A stretch of DNA of 64,000 nucleotides from Hydrocarboniphaga sp965279055 (GCF_965279055.1 NZ_OZ257125.1:4898001-4962000); one strand, 5' to 3'. Shown: positions 10,834-24,110, numbered from the stretch's first letter. The notes: generated by a model from the letters alone, not told the origin. Translations and numbers: made by a program.

Positions 10834-11739
10834 TCAGGCGGCCTTGAGCGGCGCGAAGCCTGCAATGCGCGCGCGGGCGTTGAAGTAGGCCTCGGCGACA
10901 CCGCGCGCCAGGGTGCGCACGCGCAGGATGTAGGCCTGGCGCTCGGTCACGCTGATCGCGCCGCGTGCGTCGAGCAGGTTGAACGCATGGCTGGCCTGCA
11001 CGACGCGCTCGTAGGCCGGCAGCGGCAGCGGCAGCGGCGTTTCCAGCGCCAGCAGCTTCACGCACTCGGCCTCGGCCTTGTTGAAGCGCTCGAACAAGGT
11101 CGGTACGTCGGCGTGCTCGAAGTTGTAGCTGCTCTGCTCGACTTCGTTCTGGTGATAGACGTCGCGATAGGTCACTTCGCGGCCGCTGACCGGGTCGCGC
11201 GACCAGACGATGTCGTAAAGGCTCTCGACGCCCTGGATGTACATCGCCAGGCGCTCCAGGCCATAGGTGATCTCGCCGGCGACCGGCCGGCACTCGATGC
11301 CGCCGACCTGCTGGAAGTAGGTGAACTGGGTGACTTCCATGCCGTTCAACCACACCTCCCAGCCCAGGCCCCAGGCGCCCAGCGTCGGCGATTCCCAGTT
11401 GTCCTCGACGAAGCGGATGTCGTGCACCAGCGGATCGAAGCCGAGCATCTTCAGCGAGTCCAGATACAGCTGCTGGATGTTCGCCGGGCTCGGCTTCATC
11501 AGCACCTGGAACTGGTAGTAGTGCTGCAGGCGGTTGGGGTTGTCGCCGTAGCGGCCGTCGGTGGGGCGGCGGCTGGGCTGGACGTAGGCGGTGCTCCAGG
11601 CCTCGGGGCCGAGCGCGCGCAGGAAGGTGGCCCAGTGGAACGTGCCGGCGCCCATTTCCATGTCCATCGGCTGGACGATGGTGCAGCCGTGGCCGGCCCA
11701 GAACGCCTGCAGCTTCAGAATGAGGTCTTGGAAGGTCAT
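10834..11739 (-). CDS. glyQ: glycyl-tRNA synthetase alpha subunit
   Basis: 301 residues from MTFQDLILKLQAFWAGHGCTIVQP. Catalytic chain of the tetrameric class II GlyRS: binds glycine and ATP. Signature stretches MEMGAGTFHWATFLRALGP, YVQPSRRPTDGRYGDNPNRLQHYYQ and EVWLNGMEVTQFTYFQQ are intact. In-frame codons upstream to 11805 are rejected on family length. Separated from glyS by the GST gene and katG, although the two subunits are usually encoded by adjacent genes. Confidence 0.96.
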   Translation of the reverse strand: MTFQDLILKLQAFWAGHGCTIVQPMDMEMGAGTFHWATFLRALGPEAWSTAYVQPSRRPTDGRYGDNPNRLQHYYQFQVLMKPSPANIQQLYLDSLKMLGFDPLVHDIRFVEDNWESPTLGAWGLGWEVWLNGMEVTQFTYFQQVGGIECRPVAGEITYGLERLAMYIQGVESLYDIVWSRDPVSGREVTYRDVYHQNEVEQSSYNFEHADVPTLFERFNKAEAECVKLLALETPLPLPLPAYERVVQASHAFNLLDARGAISVTERQAYILRVRTLARGVAEAYFNARARIAGFAPLKAA

Positions 11740-11852
11740 GGCGACGCGCGGACTTGAGGGGCCGCAAAGTATAGCGGCTGCATCACCGCTGCCCCGGCGG
11801 GCCAAACGACGTAGAGCAGGGCAGGCATGGAAGCGGCTATGATTTCCGACCG

Positions 11853-12533
11853 ATGAGCACCGAACTGACCGAACTCTTCGACAGCAACCGTGCCTGGCAG
11901 CAGGAGCGGCTCGCCGACGATCCCCATTATTTCCGCAAGCTCGCCGCCCAGCATGCGCCGGCCTATCTGTGGATCGGCTGCGCCGACGCGCGCGTGCCGG
12001 CCAACGAAATCCTCGGCCTGCCGCCGGGCGAGATTTTTGTCCACAGAAACATCGCCAACCTGGTGGTGCACAGCGACTTCAATGCGCAGTCGGTAATCCA
12101 GTTCGCCGTCGACGTGCTCAAGGTCGAGCACATCATGGTAGTCGGACACTACGGCTGTGCCGGTGTGCAGGCGAGCCTGCGCGGCACGCGCATCGGCCTG
12201 GCCGACAACTGGCTCTATCATCTGCGCGACGTGCAAGACCGCTATGCCGACCGGCTCGCGTCGATCCCTTACGCGACCGCGCGCCACGATCGCATGTGCG
12301 AGCTCAATGTGCTCGAACAGGTGGTCAACGTCTGCCAGACCAACGTCGTCCAGTACGCCTGGGGCCGCCAGCAGACCCTGACGATCCACGGCTGGGTGTA
12401 CGGCGTCGGCGACGGCCTGCTGCGTAATCTCGGCCTCACGATGTCCGGCAAGGACGGCTTGATCGCCGCGCATCAGGCCGCGGTCGAGGCGATCTTTGCC
12501 GAGCCCAGCGGCGGACCGCGTCCGGCCGACTGA
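11853..12533 (+). CDS. can: beta-class carbonic anhydrase
   Basis: 226 residues, cytoplasmic zinc enzyme interconverting CO2 and bicarbonate. Zinc ligands are visible: Cys43, Asp45 and Arg47 in CADARVP; His99 and Cys102 in GHYGCAGV. Length and sequence resemble E. coli Can (YadF). Start codon ATG without an obvious Shine-Dalgarno sequence. Divergent from glyQ across 113 bases; glnA follows after 152 bases. Confidence 0.95.
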   Translation: MSTELTELFDSNRAWQQERLADDPHYFRKLAAQHAPAYLWIGCADARVPANEILGLPPGEIFVHRNIANLVVHSDFNAQSVIQFAVDVLKVEHIMVVGHYGCAGVQASLRGTRIGLADNWLYHLRDVQDRYADRLASIPYATARHDRMCELNVLEQVVNVCQTNVVQYAWGRQQTLTIHGWVYGVGDGLLRNLGLTMSGKDGLIAAHQAAVEAIFAEPSGGPRPAD

Positions 12534-12589
12534 AGATGTTCACCTGCTGCGCCGCTTCCATGTACCAAGCCGTAACTGGGGGTTTTCCC

Positions 12590-12606
12590 CTGGCATAGAT
12601 CCTGCT
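12590..12606 (+). promoter_or_regulatory. candidate sigma-54 promoter of glnA
   Basis: CTGGCATAGATCCTGCT has the -24 GG and -12 GC exactly ten bases apart, as in the sigma-54 consensus TGGCAC-N5-TTGC. It is 80 bases before glnA, a gene often controlled by NtrC and sigma-54. No clear pair of NtrC sites was found upstream, so this is a candidate only. Confidence 0.45.
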
Positions 12607-12685
12607 GCGGTCTGCCCGCCGAACCGGGGCAGGGGGCTCCGCCGCGGCACCCCATGAATCCCTCGACAACTCTTAGGAGAAACCC

Positions 12686-14098
12686 ATGTCTTCGGGTAAA
12701 GACGTAATCAAAACTATTACCGACAAAAGCGTGAAGTTTGTCGACTTCCGCTTCTGCGATACCAAAGGCAAAGAACAGCACGTCACCGTCCCGGCCAAGA
12801 CCGTCGACGAGAGCGTTTTCGTCGAAGGCAAGATGTTCGACGGCTCGTCGATCGCCGGCTGGAAGGGCATCAACGAATCCGACATGATCCTGATGCCGGA
12901 CGCGAGCACCGCGTTCATCGATCCGTTCTTCGAAGACAGCACGCTGGTCATCACCTGCGACGTCATCGAGCCGGCGACGATGCAGGGCTACTCGCGCGAT
13001 CCGCGCTCCATCGCCAAGCGCGGTGAGGCCTACCTGAAGAGCACCGGCATCGCCGACACCGCGTTCTTCGGCCCGGAAAACGAATTCTTCATCTTCGACT
13101 CGATCCGCTACGACTCCGGCCTCAAGGGCTGTTTCGTCGAGATCGACGCCGAGAACGCGGCCTGGAACTCCGGCAAGGAATACGAATCCGGCAACACCGG
13201 CCATCGTCCGGCGGTCAAGGGCGGCTACTTCCCGGTTCCGCCGGTCGACGCGCTGCAGGACATCCGTTCGGCCATGTGCGAAACGCTGGAAGCGGTCGGC
13301 ATGGAAGTGGAAGTGCATCACCACGAAGTGGCCACCGCGGGCCAGTGCGAAATCGGCGTCAAGTTCGGCACGCTGGTGCAGAAGGCCGATGAGGTGCTGA
13401 AGCTGAAGTACGTCGTGCAGAACGTGGCTCACTCGTTCGGCAAGACCGCGACCTTCATGCCCAAGCCCATCGTCGGTGACAACGGTTCCGGCATGCACGT
13501 GCACCAGTCGCTGAGCCTGGGCGGCAAGAACCTGTTCTCCGGCGACGGCTACGGCGGCCTGTCGGAAACCGCGCTGTACTACATCGGCGGTATCCTCAAG
13601 CACGCCAAGACGCTCAACGCGTTCACCAATCCGGGCACCAACAGCTACAAGCGCCTGGTGCCGGGCTTCGAAGCGCCGGTCATGCTCGCCTACTCGGCGC
13701 GCAACCGCAGCGCCTCGATCCGCATTCCGTATGTTGCGAACCCGAAGGGCCGCCGCATCGAAGTGCGCTTCCCCGACTCCAGCGCCAACCCCTATCTCGC
13801 GTTCACCGCGATGATGATGGCCGGTCTGGATGGCATCAAGAACAAGATCCACCCGGGCGATGCTTCGGACAAGGATCTCTACCATCTTCCGCCGGAGGAA
13901 GACGCGAAGATCCCGCGCGTCTGCCACTCGCTGGACATGGCGCTGGAAGCCCTCGACAAGAACCGCGACTTCCTAAAGGAAGGCGGCGTGTTCACCGACG
14001 ACGTGATCGACTCGTACATCGAGCTGAAGATGCAGGAAGTCACGCGCTTCCGCATGACCACGCATCCGATCGAGTTCGAGATGTATTACTCGCTGTAA
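12686..14098 (+). CDS. glnA: glutamine synthetase type I (GSI-beta)
   Basis: 470 residues, dodecameric enzyme making glutamine from glutamate, ammonia and ATP. Active-site stretches: FDGSSIAGW, FGPENEFFIFDS, the ATP loop KPIVGDNGSGMHVHQS, and NRSASIRIP. Tyr399 in DLYHLPPEE corresponds to the adenylylated tyrosine, so GlnE control is expected. TAGGAGA lies five bases before the ATG. A sigma-54-like promoter is upstream and a strong terminator shared with ppk1 follows. Confidence 0.98.
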   Translation: MSSGKDVIKTITDKSVKFVDFRFCDTKGKEQHVTVPAKTVDESVFVEGKMFDGSSIAGWKGINESDMILMPDASTAFIDPFFEDSTLVITCDVIEPATMQGYSRDPRSIAKRGEAYLKSTGIADTAFFGPENEFFIFDSIRYDSGLKGCFVEIDAENAAWNSGKEYESGNTGHRPAVKGGYFPVPPVDALQDIRSAMCETLEAVGMEVEVHHHEVATAGQCEIGVKFGTLVQKADEVLKLKYVVQNVAHSFGKTATFMPKPIVGDNGSGMHVHQSLSLGGKNLFSGDGYGGLSETALYYIGGILKHAKTLNAFTNPGTNSYKRLVPGFEAPVMLAYSARNRSASIRIPYVANPKGRRIEVRFPDSSANPYLAFTAMMMAGLDGIKNKIHPGDASDKDLYHLPPEEDAKIPRVCHSLDMALEALDKNRDFLKEGGVFTDDVIDSYIELKMQEVTRFRMTTHPIEFEMYYSL

Positions 14099-14111
14099 GG
14101 GAGTAGCTTCA

Positions 14112-14139
14112 AAAAAACCCCGCGAAAGCGGGGTTTTTT
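14112..14139. terminator. bidirectional intrinsic terminator between glnA and ppk1
   Basis: AAAACCCCGC-GAAA-GCGGGGTTTT with flanking A and T runs, so it can stop transcripts from either side. It starts 14 bases after the glnA stop codon. Confidence 0.93.
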
Positions 14140-14150
14140 GTTGGCTCTAT

Positions 14151-14179
14151 CTGTCATTACCGCCTTCGCGGGATGACAG
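14151..14179. repeat. degenerate 'attcccgcgaaagcgggaat' hairpin
   Basis: CTGTCAT...ATGACAG arms enclose a shortened GCGAAAGC-like core. It resembles the repeats at 38653-38672 and 44788-44807 but has mismatches. Confidence 0.5.
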
Positions 14180-14192
14180 TTTCGGAGTTTGA

Positions 14193-16292
14193 CTAGCTGT
14201 TCTCTTCGAGGAACTGGATCTGCACCGGCTTGCCCAGCGGTTCGCCGGCGATCGCGGTGCGCACGTAACGGCCATCCGACTGCAATGACCAGCTCTGCGC
14301 GGTGTCGGCCAGATAGGCTTCGAGCTGATCCAGAATTCGCCCGCGCAGTTTCTTGTCCTTGATCGGGAATGCGATCTCGACGCGTTTGTACAGGTTGCGC
14401 TCCATCCAGTCGGCGCTCGACAGGAACAGCTCGGATTTGCCGTCGTTGTGAAAGTAAACCGCGCGGTGATGTTCCAGAAAACGCCCGACCACCGAGCGCA
14501 CCGTGATGTTCTCCGACAGCCCCGGAACGCCGGGCCGCACCGAGCACATGGCGCGAACGATCAATTGAATCTTCACGCCGGCCTGCGAGGCTTCGTACAG
14601 CTTCTTGATCATCTCGGCTTCGACCAGCGAATTCATCTTGGCGATGATCCGCGCCGGCTTGCCGGCTTTCGCATGCGCGATCTCGCGATCGATGCGGTCC
14701 TGGGTTTCCTTGAACAGCGTGAACGGCGACTGCAGCAGGCTGTGCAGCTTGCTGACGCGGCCGAGACTCGTGAGCTGCAGGAACACCGCGTGCACGTCGC
14801 GGCACAAATCCTGATCCGACGTGAACAGGCCGTAGTCGGTGTACTGGCGCGCGGTGCGCGGGTGATAGTTGCCGGTGCCCAGATGCGCGTAGTAACGCAG
14901 CGCGCTGGTCGCGCCGCCGGTGGCGGCCGCGGATTCCTCGCGACGCACGATCAGGCACATCTTCGCGTGCGTCTTGTAGCCGACCACGCCGTAGACGATG
15001 TGCGCGCCGACTTCTTCGAGCTTCTGTGCAAGATCGAGATTGTCGGCCTCGTCGAAGCGCGCGCGCAGCTCGACGACGACGGTGACTTCCTTGCCGTTGC
15101 GCGCCGCTTCCATCAGCGCCTCGACTACCGGCGATTTCGCGCCGGTGCGATACAAGGTCTGCTTGATCGCCAACACTTTCGGATCGCGCGCGGCCTGGCG
15201 AAGAAACTCCAGCACCGGCGCGAACGAATCGTAGGGATGATGCAGCAGCTGATCGCGCTCGCGCACCGTGGTGAAGATGTCGGTGGTCAGCGCTTTCGGA
15301 ATGCGCGGTACGAATGGCACGTACTTCAGATCCGCACGCTCCACCAGATCGGGGATCGCCATCAGTCGCATCAGGTTGACCGGGCCGTTCACCTGGTACA
15401 CGTCGGCCGGCGTCAGCTGCATCTCCTGCATCAGGTAGTTCCACAGCGACTCGGGGCAGTTGTCGGCGACTTCAAGCCGCACGGTGTCGCCCCACTGGCG
15501 CTGGCTCAGTTCGTCTTCGAGCGCCTCCGCCAGATCCTTGGCTTCCTCCTCGTCGACGAACAGATCGGAATTGCGCGTGACGCGGAACTGGTAGCAACCG
15601 GTCGCGTCCATGCCGGGGAAGGCGTCGTCGACGTAAGCGTGAATCACCGACGACAGGAACACGAAGTCGTAAGGCCCGCTGCCCTTGATGTCGCGCGGCA
15701 GCTGGATCAGGCGCGGCAGTGCTCGCGGCGCCTGCACGACGGCAAAGCCGATGTTGCGACCGAACGCGTCCTTGCCGGACAAGGTGACGATGAAGTTCAG
15801 CGATTTGTTCAGAATCCGCGGGAACGGATGCGCCGGATCGAGCCCGATCGGCGACAGCACCGGCAACAGTTCGGTGCTGAAATACTGGCGCAGCCAGGCT
15901 TCCTGTTCCGGCGTCCACTCCGAGCGGCGCAGGAAGCGGATGCGCTCCTTTTCGAGCGCCGGCACCAGCACGTCGTTGAACGTGCGGTACTGCTCCTCGA
16001 CCAGGGCATGCGCGCGGGTGCTGATCGCGGTCAGAGCCTCCTGCGGCGAGATGCCGTCGGGGCCGCGCTGCGCGGAGCCGGCTTCGGCGATCTGCATCAG
16101 GCCGGCGACACGGATCTCGAAGAACTCGTCGAGATTGGAGCTGGAGATGCAGAGGAATTTCAGGCGCTCGAGTAGCGGCTGCGATTCGTCCTTGGCCTGC
16201 TCGAGTACGCGCTGGTTGAATTCCAGCAGCGACAGCTCGCGGTTGATGAACAGGTCGGTGGCCTGAAATTCCAGTTTTGCGGGGGCGTCCAT
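14193..16292 (-). CDS. ppk1: polyphosphate kinase 1
   Basis: 699 residues. Membrane-associated enzyme polymerising ATP gamma-phosphate into polyphosphate. The N-terminal domain begins FINRELSLLEFNQRVLEQA; the autophosphorylated histidine is His470 in AHLGTGNYHPRTARQYTDYG; the second phospholipase D-like half contains RAMCSVRPGVPGLSENITVRSVVGRFLEH. Length is typical. Convergent with glnA and divergent from the small envelope protein gene. A CTGTCAC half-site upstream is not enough to call a Pho box. Confidence 0.96.
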   Translation of the reverse strand: MDAPAKLEFQATDLFINRELSLLEFNQRVLEQAKDESQPLLERLKFLCISSSNLDEFFEIRVAGLMQIAEAGSAQRGPDGISPQEALTAISTRAHALVEEQYRTFNDVLVPALEKERIRFLRRSEWTPEQEAWLRQYFSTELLPVLSPIGLDPAHPFPRILNKSLNFIVTLSGKDAFGRNIGFAVVQAPRALPRLIQLPRDIKGSGPYDFVFLSSVIHAYVDDAFPGMDATGCYQFRVTRNSDLFVDEEEAKDLAEALEDELSQRQWGDTVRLEVADNCPESLWNYLMQEMQLTPADVYQVNGPVNLMRLMAIPDLVERADLKYVPFVPRIPKALTTDIFTTVRERDQLLHHPYDSFAPVLEFLRQAARDPKVLAIKQTLYRTGAKSPVVEALMEAARNGKEVTVVVELRARFDEADNLDLAQKLEEVGAHIVYGVVGYKTHAKMCLIVRREESAAATGGATSALRYYAHLGTGNYHPRTARQYTDYGLFTSDQDLCRDVHAVFLQLTSLGRVSKLHSLLQSPFTLFKETQDRIDREIAHAKAGKPARIIAKMNSLVEAEMIKKLYEASQAGVKIQLIVRAMCSVRPGVPGLSENITVRSVVGRFLEHHRAVYFHNDGKSELFLSSADWMERNLYKRVEIAFPIKDKKLRGRILDQLEAYLADTAQSWSLQSDGRYVRTAIAGEPLGKPVQIQFLEENS

Positions 16293-16452
16293 GGCGTGTC
16301 GATTCGGTCTTGAGTCTGCGCACGTTACGGTGCGGTGGGTTGCAACGATGTTACACCGCCGGCTTTCGGCGCCTGCCGGCTGTCACATGACCGCAATACA
16401 CCGCAGGCACTCTGCGCCGGCTTTAAAGGCCTTATTAACCGGGAGATCAAGC

Positions 16453-17040
16453 ATGTTGTTTCATTGGCGCACCGTCGCGGTCGCCGTCACGCTGCTCGCT
16501 ACATCGGCTTGCGGCACAAAAGGTGACTGGATGGGAGCGGACGCCGAGAAGGCGTACGACAAGGAGCTCGAGGCCAAGCGTGCTGCCGCGGTGCTCAATA
16601 ACGACGACTATTATCAGGTTCATCTGGACGGCCGCGTTTACGTGCTGTCCGACGCCAAGGACTTCACCAGCCTGATCAAGATCGGCGAGGTGCCCAAGAC
16701 CGTCACCAAGATCGGCGGCGGCCCCAACGGCGAGCGTCTGATCTATGACGTGACCAGCGCCGAGTCCAAGGCCATGGAAACCAAGACCAACATCAAGGGC
16801 GCCGCGCAGGAAATGTACGAAGGCACCAAGGACGGTCTGGCCAAGGGCTTCTTCGGCGTAATGTTCAAAGACGGCAGCTACGTCGTCACCGACGAGTGGG
16901 CGGTCGCCAAGCAGTTCCGCAGCGGCGTACTGCCGAGCGGCGGTACACCGGGCACCGCGCCGGACGGCAAGCCGGTCAGCTATCTGGTGAAGAGCGATTT
17001 GAAGGACGTGCAGGCTCGTTTCGAGAAGCTGCTGAAATAA
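16453..17040 (+). CDS. hypothetical exported protein, possible lipoprotein
   Basis: 195 residues from MLFHWRTVAVAVTLLATSACGTKGDW. A short basic-hydrophobic leader ends at Cys21; the -3 residue is Thr rather than Leu/Val, so the lipobox is only a loose match. The rest is hydrophilic, with DDYYQVHLDGRVYVLSDAKDF and a glycine/proline-rich stretch near 160-170. No family recognised. GGGAGA precedes the ATG; codons upstream to 16291 are rejected. A terminator follows, so it is probably transcribed alone. Confidence 0.7.
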   Translation: MLFHWRTVAVAVTLLATSACGTKGDWMGADAEKAYDKELEAKRAAAVLNNDDYYQVHLDGRVYVLSDAKDFTSLIKIGEVPKTVTKIGGGPNGERLIYDVTSAESKAMETKTNIKGAAQEMYEGTKDGLAKGFFGVMFKDGSYVVTDEWAVAKQFRSGVLPSGGTPGTAPDGKPVSYLVKSDLKDVQARFEKLLK

Positions 17041-17068
17041 GCAGTATCTGAGACGACTAAGCGGCAGC

Positions 17069-17103
17069 AGCCTGCCCCGGCGACAGCCGGGCAGGCTTTT
17101 TTG
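17069..17103 (+). terminator. intrinsic terminator after the envelope protein gene
   Basis: AGCCTGCCCCGGC / GCCGGGCAGGCT stem with one bulge and a GACA loop, then six T. 28 bases after the stop codon. Confidence 0.85.
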
Positions 17104-17263
17104 CTTTCGGGGGACTGCAAAGTGGTGGGCACACCAAAAAACATAGACAGAAAGTGGGCAAAAACTGCTCAGACGCAGCGCGTTTGAACCCCTGCTGAAT
17201 GTGATCAACGAAACTAAAAGATATTTATATTCAGTTACTTGTCATTTTGTTTCTAGGCCGATG
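17104..17263. other. non-coding leader with AT-rich UP-like region before the rRNA promoter
   Basis: No gene seen. The last 50 bases (about 17213-17258) are AT-rich (AAAAGATATTTATATTCAG and on), unlike the GC-rich surroundings, and sit where an UP element would lie for the promoter at 17264. Confidence 0.5.
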
Positions 17264-17291
17264 TTGACGGCTCACCGGAACTACGTAGAAT
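17264..17291 (+). promoter_or_regulatory. rRNA operon promoter
   Basis: TTGACG, 16-base spacer, TAGAAT, then a GC-rich discriminator TCGCCTCCCC typical of stringently controlled stable-RNA promoters. Confidence 0.75.
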
Positions 17292-17341
17292 TCGCCTCCC
17301 CAGTGACGGCGTCGCGACTCAACAAGTCGCCGCTAACACTC

Positions 17342-17353
17342 TGATCTTTAAAA
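17342..17353 (+). promoter_or_regulatory. boxA antitermination site in the rRNA leader
   Basis: TGATCTTTAAAA resembles the boxA consensus TGCTCTTTAACA, about 50 bases after the promoter and 165 before the 16S gene. A NusB/S10 loading site is the known role. Confidence 0.6.
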
Positions 17354-17519
17354 GAATAAGCAAGTGATTTGTGTGGGTGCTCCTGTTTGCGTGGTGGAAG
17401 CCACGTGACACATGAGTATCAATTGAGCTTGGTTGTTAAGAGTTCAGTGAGATGACTCCGAATCGGTCGAAGCGCTGCATGCAGTGTGAGATCGAGATCC
17501 ATTTGAAGTAATTTTCATC

Positions 17520-19044
<1,525 letters not shown>

Positions 19045-19140
19045 AAAGTACGCTTTCGAAGCGCACTCAGGAGCATCCACACAAGTCACTTGCCAATAAA
19101 AGAGATCAGCCCCGTTGCGCGGCTGATGGAGTCCCTGCCC

Positions 19141-19217
19141 GGGTCTGTAGCTCAGTTGGTCAGAGCACACGCTTGATAAGCGTGGGGTCGGTGGTTCAAA
19201 TCCACCCAGACCCACCA
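19141..19217 (+). tRNA. ileT: tRNA-Ile (GAT)
   Basis: Acceptor GGGTCTG / CAGACCC, anticodon GAT in CTTGATAAG, T-loop GTTCAAATC, encoded CCA. Lies in the 16S-23S spacer as usual. Confidence 0.97.
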
Positions 19218-19252
19218 TTTTGGATCTGCGATCCGGGTGTGGTGTTGAATCC

Positions 19253-19328
19253 GGGGCCATAGCTCAGCTGGGAGAGCGCGTGCTTTGCAAGCATGAGGTC
19301 GTCGGTTCGATCCCGTCTGGCTCCACCA
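19253..19328 (+). tRNA. alaT: tRNA-Ala (TGC)
   Basis: Acceptor GGGGCCA / TGGCTCC, anticodon TGC in CTTTGCAAG, T-loop GTTCGATC, encoded CCA. 35 bases after tRNA-Ile. Confidence 0.97.
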
Positions 19329-19401
19329 ACACTCTCCAGATTCAGTCAAACGTCTTTGTGGTTTGAGGATGTTTTGCTGAATCCGAGAAATCGGGTTTCT
19401 C

Positions 19402-19414
19402 TTGTTCTTTAACA
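19402..19414 (+). promoter_or_regulatory. boxA in the 16S-23S spacer
   Basis: TTGTTCTTTAACA matches the boxA consensus closely; such a site is usual between tRNA-Ala and 23S. The rest of the spacer (19415-19565) holds no gene and is partly AT-rich, supplying one arm of the 23S processing stem. Confidence 0.75.
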
Positions 19415-19565
19415 ATTAGGTTTGTAGTCAACACTGTAAGCGTTACATGTCGTTCATTTTTAGTGAATCACATTGTTCTCAATGCCCAAGGTGCTTTGAC
19501 GGCGAAAAAATATCGTTATGTAGTAAATGTAACTTTGAAGTTCGAAAGAATGTTTGAGGTTATAT

Positions 19566-22407
<2,842 letters not shown>

Positions 22408-22538
22408 ATAACGCTCAAGCATTTTTTAACCGTCATCGCACCTTTGTGCCTTGAGAACAAAACGCTTACGCAACATCGTGTTGACTACAAACCAAATTCG
22501 AGCTTCTTGGACACCATAAACCAAGAACTCAGCCAGTT

Positions 22539-22656
22539 TGCCTGGCGGCATTAGCGAGTTGGAACCACCCGTTCCCATCCCGAACACGGAAGTGAAACGA
22601 CTCAGCGCCGATGATAGTGTGGCAATGACCATGCGAGAGTAGGACACTGCCAGGCT
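22539..22656 (+). rRNA. rrf: 5S ribosomal RNA
   Basis: TGCCTGGCGGC at the 5' end pairs with GCCAGGC at the 3' end; the core CCCGTTCCCATCCCGAACACGG is typical. About 118 bases, 130 bases after 23S. Confidence 0.95.
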
Positions 22657-22665
22657 CTTAATACC

Positions 22666-22703
22666 AACCCCCTCAACGTGTAGTCGTCGAGGGGGTTTCT
22701 TTT
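22666..22703 (+). terminator. rRNA operon terminator
   Basis: AACCCCCTC...GAGGGGGTT stem, then TTTCTTTTT. It starts ten bases after 5S. Confidence 0.93.
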
Positions 22704-22844
22704 TGGCGGCGGGAAAAGTCGCTTCTGATGTGAAGCGCTGCACCAAGCCCGTTTCGCTCCTGTGAACCGCAGCACGGGCTTGAACACACAACACGACCAC
22801 GCTTTGCAAGCCGCCATGAAGCGGCTTACTGCGGGGATCGCGTC

Positions 22845-23120
22845 ATGAACAGCCAATTCAACTTGCGGCAATGGTTTCTGGCATTAATGCTTTTGTCGTT
22901 CTCGAGCCTGGGATGGGCCGCGGTCAATATCAACACCGCCGACGCAAAGACCATCGCCAAAGAACTCGACGGGGTCGGTGAGAAAATGGCGGCCGTGATT
23001 GTTGCCGAGCGTGCAAAAACGCCCTTTACCAGTCTGGATGACGTCGATAAACGGGTGAAAGGCTGGGGCAAGAAAACCAGCGAAAAGAACAAAGACAAAA
23101 TCAAATTTGCTGACAAGTAA
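22845..23120 (+). CDS. ComEA-like helix-hairpin-helix protein, exported
   Basis: 91 residues. Residues 1-25 form a signal peptide ending SSLGWA; the rest is a double helix-hairpin-helix: VNINTADAKTIAKELDGVGEKMAAVIV, then TPFTSLDDVDKRVKGWGKKT. ComEA proteins bind incoming DNA in the periplasm during transformation; short single-domain versions like this are common in proteobacteria and some have no proven competence role. It stands alone after the rRNA operon, with a terminator behind it. Confidence 0.85.
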   Translation: MNSQFNLRQWFLALMLLSFSSLGWAAVNINTADAKTIAKELDGVGEKMAAVIVAERAKTPFTSLDDVDKRVKGWGKKTSEKNKDKIKFADK

Positions 23121-23134
23121 CCCGCGACATTATT

Positions 23135-23178
23135 GAGCGGCGACCTTCGGCGTAAGTCGGGATCGCCGCTCTTTTCTT
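23135..23178. terminator. intrinsic terminator after the comEA-like gene
   Basis: GAGCGGCGA...TCGCCGCTC nine-base stem with a 19-base loop, then TTTTCTTCT. It lies between two convergent genes. Confidence 0.75.
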
Positions 23179-23179
23179 C

Positions 23180-24019
23180 TCAGTCGGCAGAAATATCGAT
23201 CTCGAATAATTTTGGCCAACATTTGCCGGTAACGAAAAAATGGCCGGATTCCGGATCGAAAGCGATTCCGTTCAGAACATGTTCGCTCGCATTCCAACTG
23301 GCCGGCTTCTCGAACAGCGACGATAACCTGCTCAGATCAACCCAGGCGCGAACTTGCCCGCTGCCGGTCTGAATGACGGCGATCTTCGGGCTCATCCACA
23401 CGTTGGCGTAGATCTCACCCCGCGCATACTCCAGCTCGTTGAGGCGTTCGACCGGATAAGCCTTTTCGGTGACGCTAATGCTGCCGGTGTCTTTCAGCGT
23501 TGCCGGATCAAGCTGGAACAGCTTGGAACTGCCGTCGCTCATTACCAGGCGTTCGCCACCTAGGGTCGGCATGTGGGTCAGGCCCCAACCTTCCCGCGGG
23601 ATCTTGAAGCGGCGTTTCTCCCTGAGCTGGCGGTCGAAGATCATGCCCACGCCCTCGCGCCAGGTCAGCACGAAGACCTGATCGACCAGCGTGGTCAACC
23701 CTTCGCCGAACATCGCGGACGGAAGATTCAGCTGGCGCAACGTACGGCCCGTGCGCAGATCCTTGATGAAAACCTGGGATTGGCCATAGCCGCCGGTGCT
23801 CTCGTAAAGCTGTCCATCCCTGATTTCCAGTCCTTCGGTGAAGTGCCGGATGTCATGAGGGTATTTGGCGACGATGCGGTAGCCGAGGCTAGGCGTATCC
23901 GCTCCAGCGACCGTGGCCGAGTACAAAACCAGCAGACAAGCCCCGCCGAGCGCCTTCAAACCGCTTACAAGCCTCGGGAAAGCATAGGATTGTGAGGGAG
24001 TATTGACTTTTCTAGCCAA
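23180..24019 (-). CDS. glutaminyl-peptide cyclotransferase (glutamine cyclase)
   Basis: 279 residues. Cyclises N-terminal Gln of proteins to pyroglutamate; a five-bladed beta-propeller of the plant/bacterial QC family. Family motifs: FTEGLEIRDGQLYESTGGYGQSQV, LTWREGVGMIFDR, YPVERLNELEYARGEIYANVW and LNGIAFDPESGHFFVTGK. A signal peptide (hydrophobic ALGGACLLVLYSATVAGA) sends it to the periplasm. The start is uncertain: TTG at 24019 gives a long n-region; TTG at 23959 (MKALGGACLL) gives a neater leader. Confidence 0.88.
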   Translation of the reverse strand: MARKVNTPSQSYAFPRLVSGLKALGGACLLVLYSATVAGADTPSLGYRIVAKYPHDIRHFTEGLEIRDGQLYESTGGYGQSQVFIKDLRTGRTLRQLNLPSAMFGEGLTTLVDQVFVLTWREGVGMIFDRQLREKRRFKIPREGWGLTHMPTLGGERLVMSDGSSKLFQLDPATLKDTGSISVTEKAYPVERLNELEYARGEIYANVWMSPKIAVIQTGSGQVRAWVDLSRLSSLFEKPASWNASEHVLNGIAFDPESGHFFVTGKCWPKLFEIDISAD

Positions 24020-24030
24020 GTGCGTAAAGT
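24003..24030 (+). promoter_or_regulatory. candidate promoter of the histone-like gene
   Basis: TTGACT, 16-base spacer, TAAAGT, about 80 bases before the ATG. It overlaps the start of the divergent cyclase gene. The -10 match is only fair. Confidence 0.35.
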
Positions 24031-24084
24031 TCCAAAATAGCGAAGAATGGGTTCTTCGTTAGCTTAATCTCAACAATGCTGGAA

Positions 24085-24098
24085 CGTCTGTATAGACG
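24085..24098 (+). promoter_or_regulatory. hairpin abutting the ribosome site of the histone-like gene
   Basis: CGTCT-GTAT-AGACG, a five-base stem whose 3' arm runs straight into GGAGG. Folding could limit access to the ribosome site; regulation is inferred only from position. Confidence 0.35.
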
Positions 24099-24110
24099 GA
24101 GGATAGACAC

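Noticed and set aside
14448..16175. 575-codon open frame on the plus strand
   Set aside because: Antisense of ppk1.
16380..16400. Possible Pho box near ppk1 (CTGTCAC)
   Set aside because: Only one half-site is good; the second half does not match at the right spacing.
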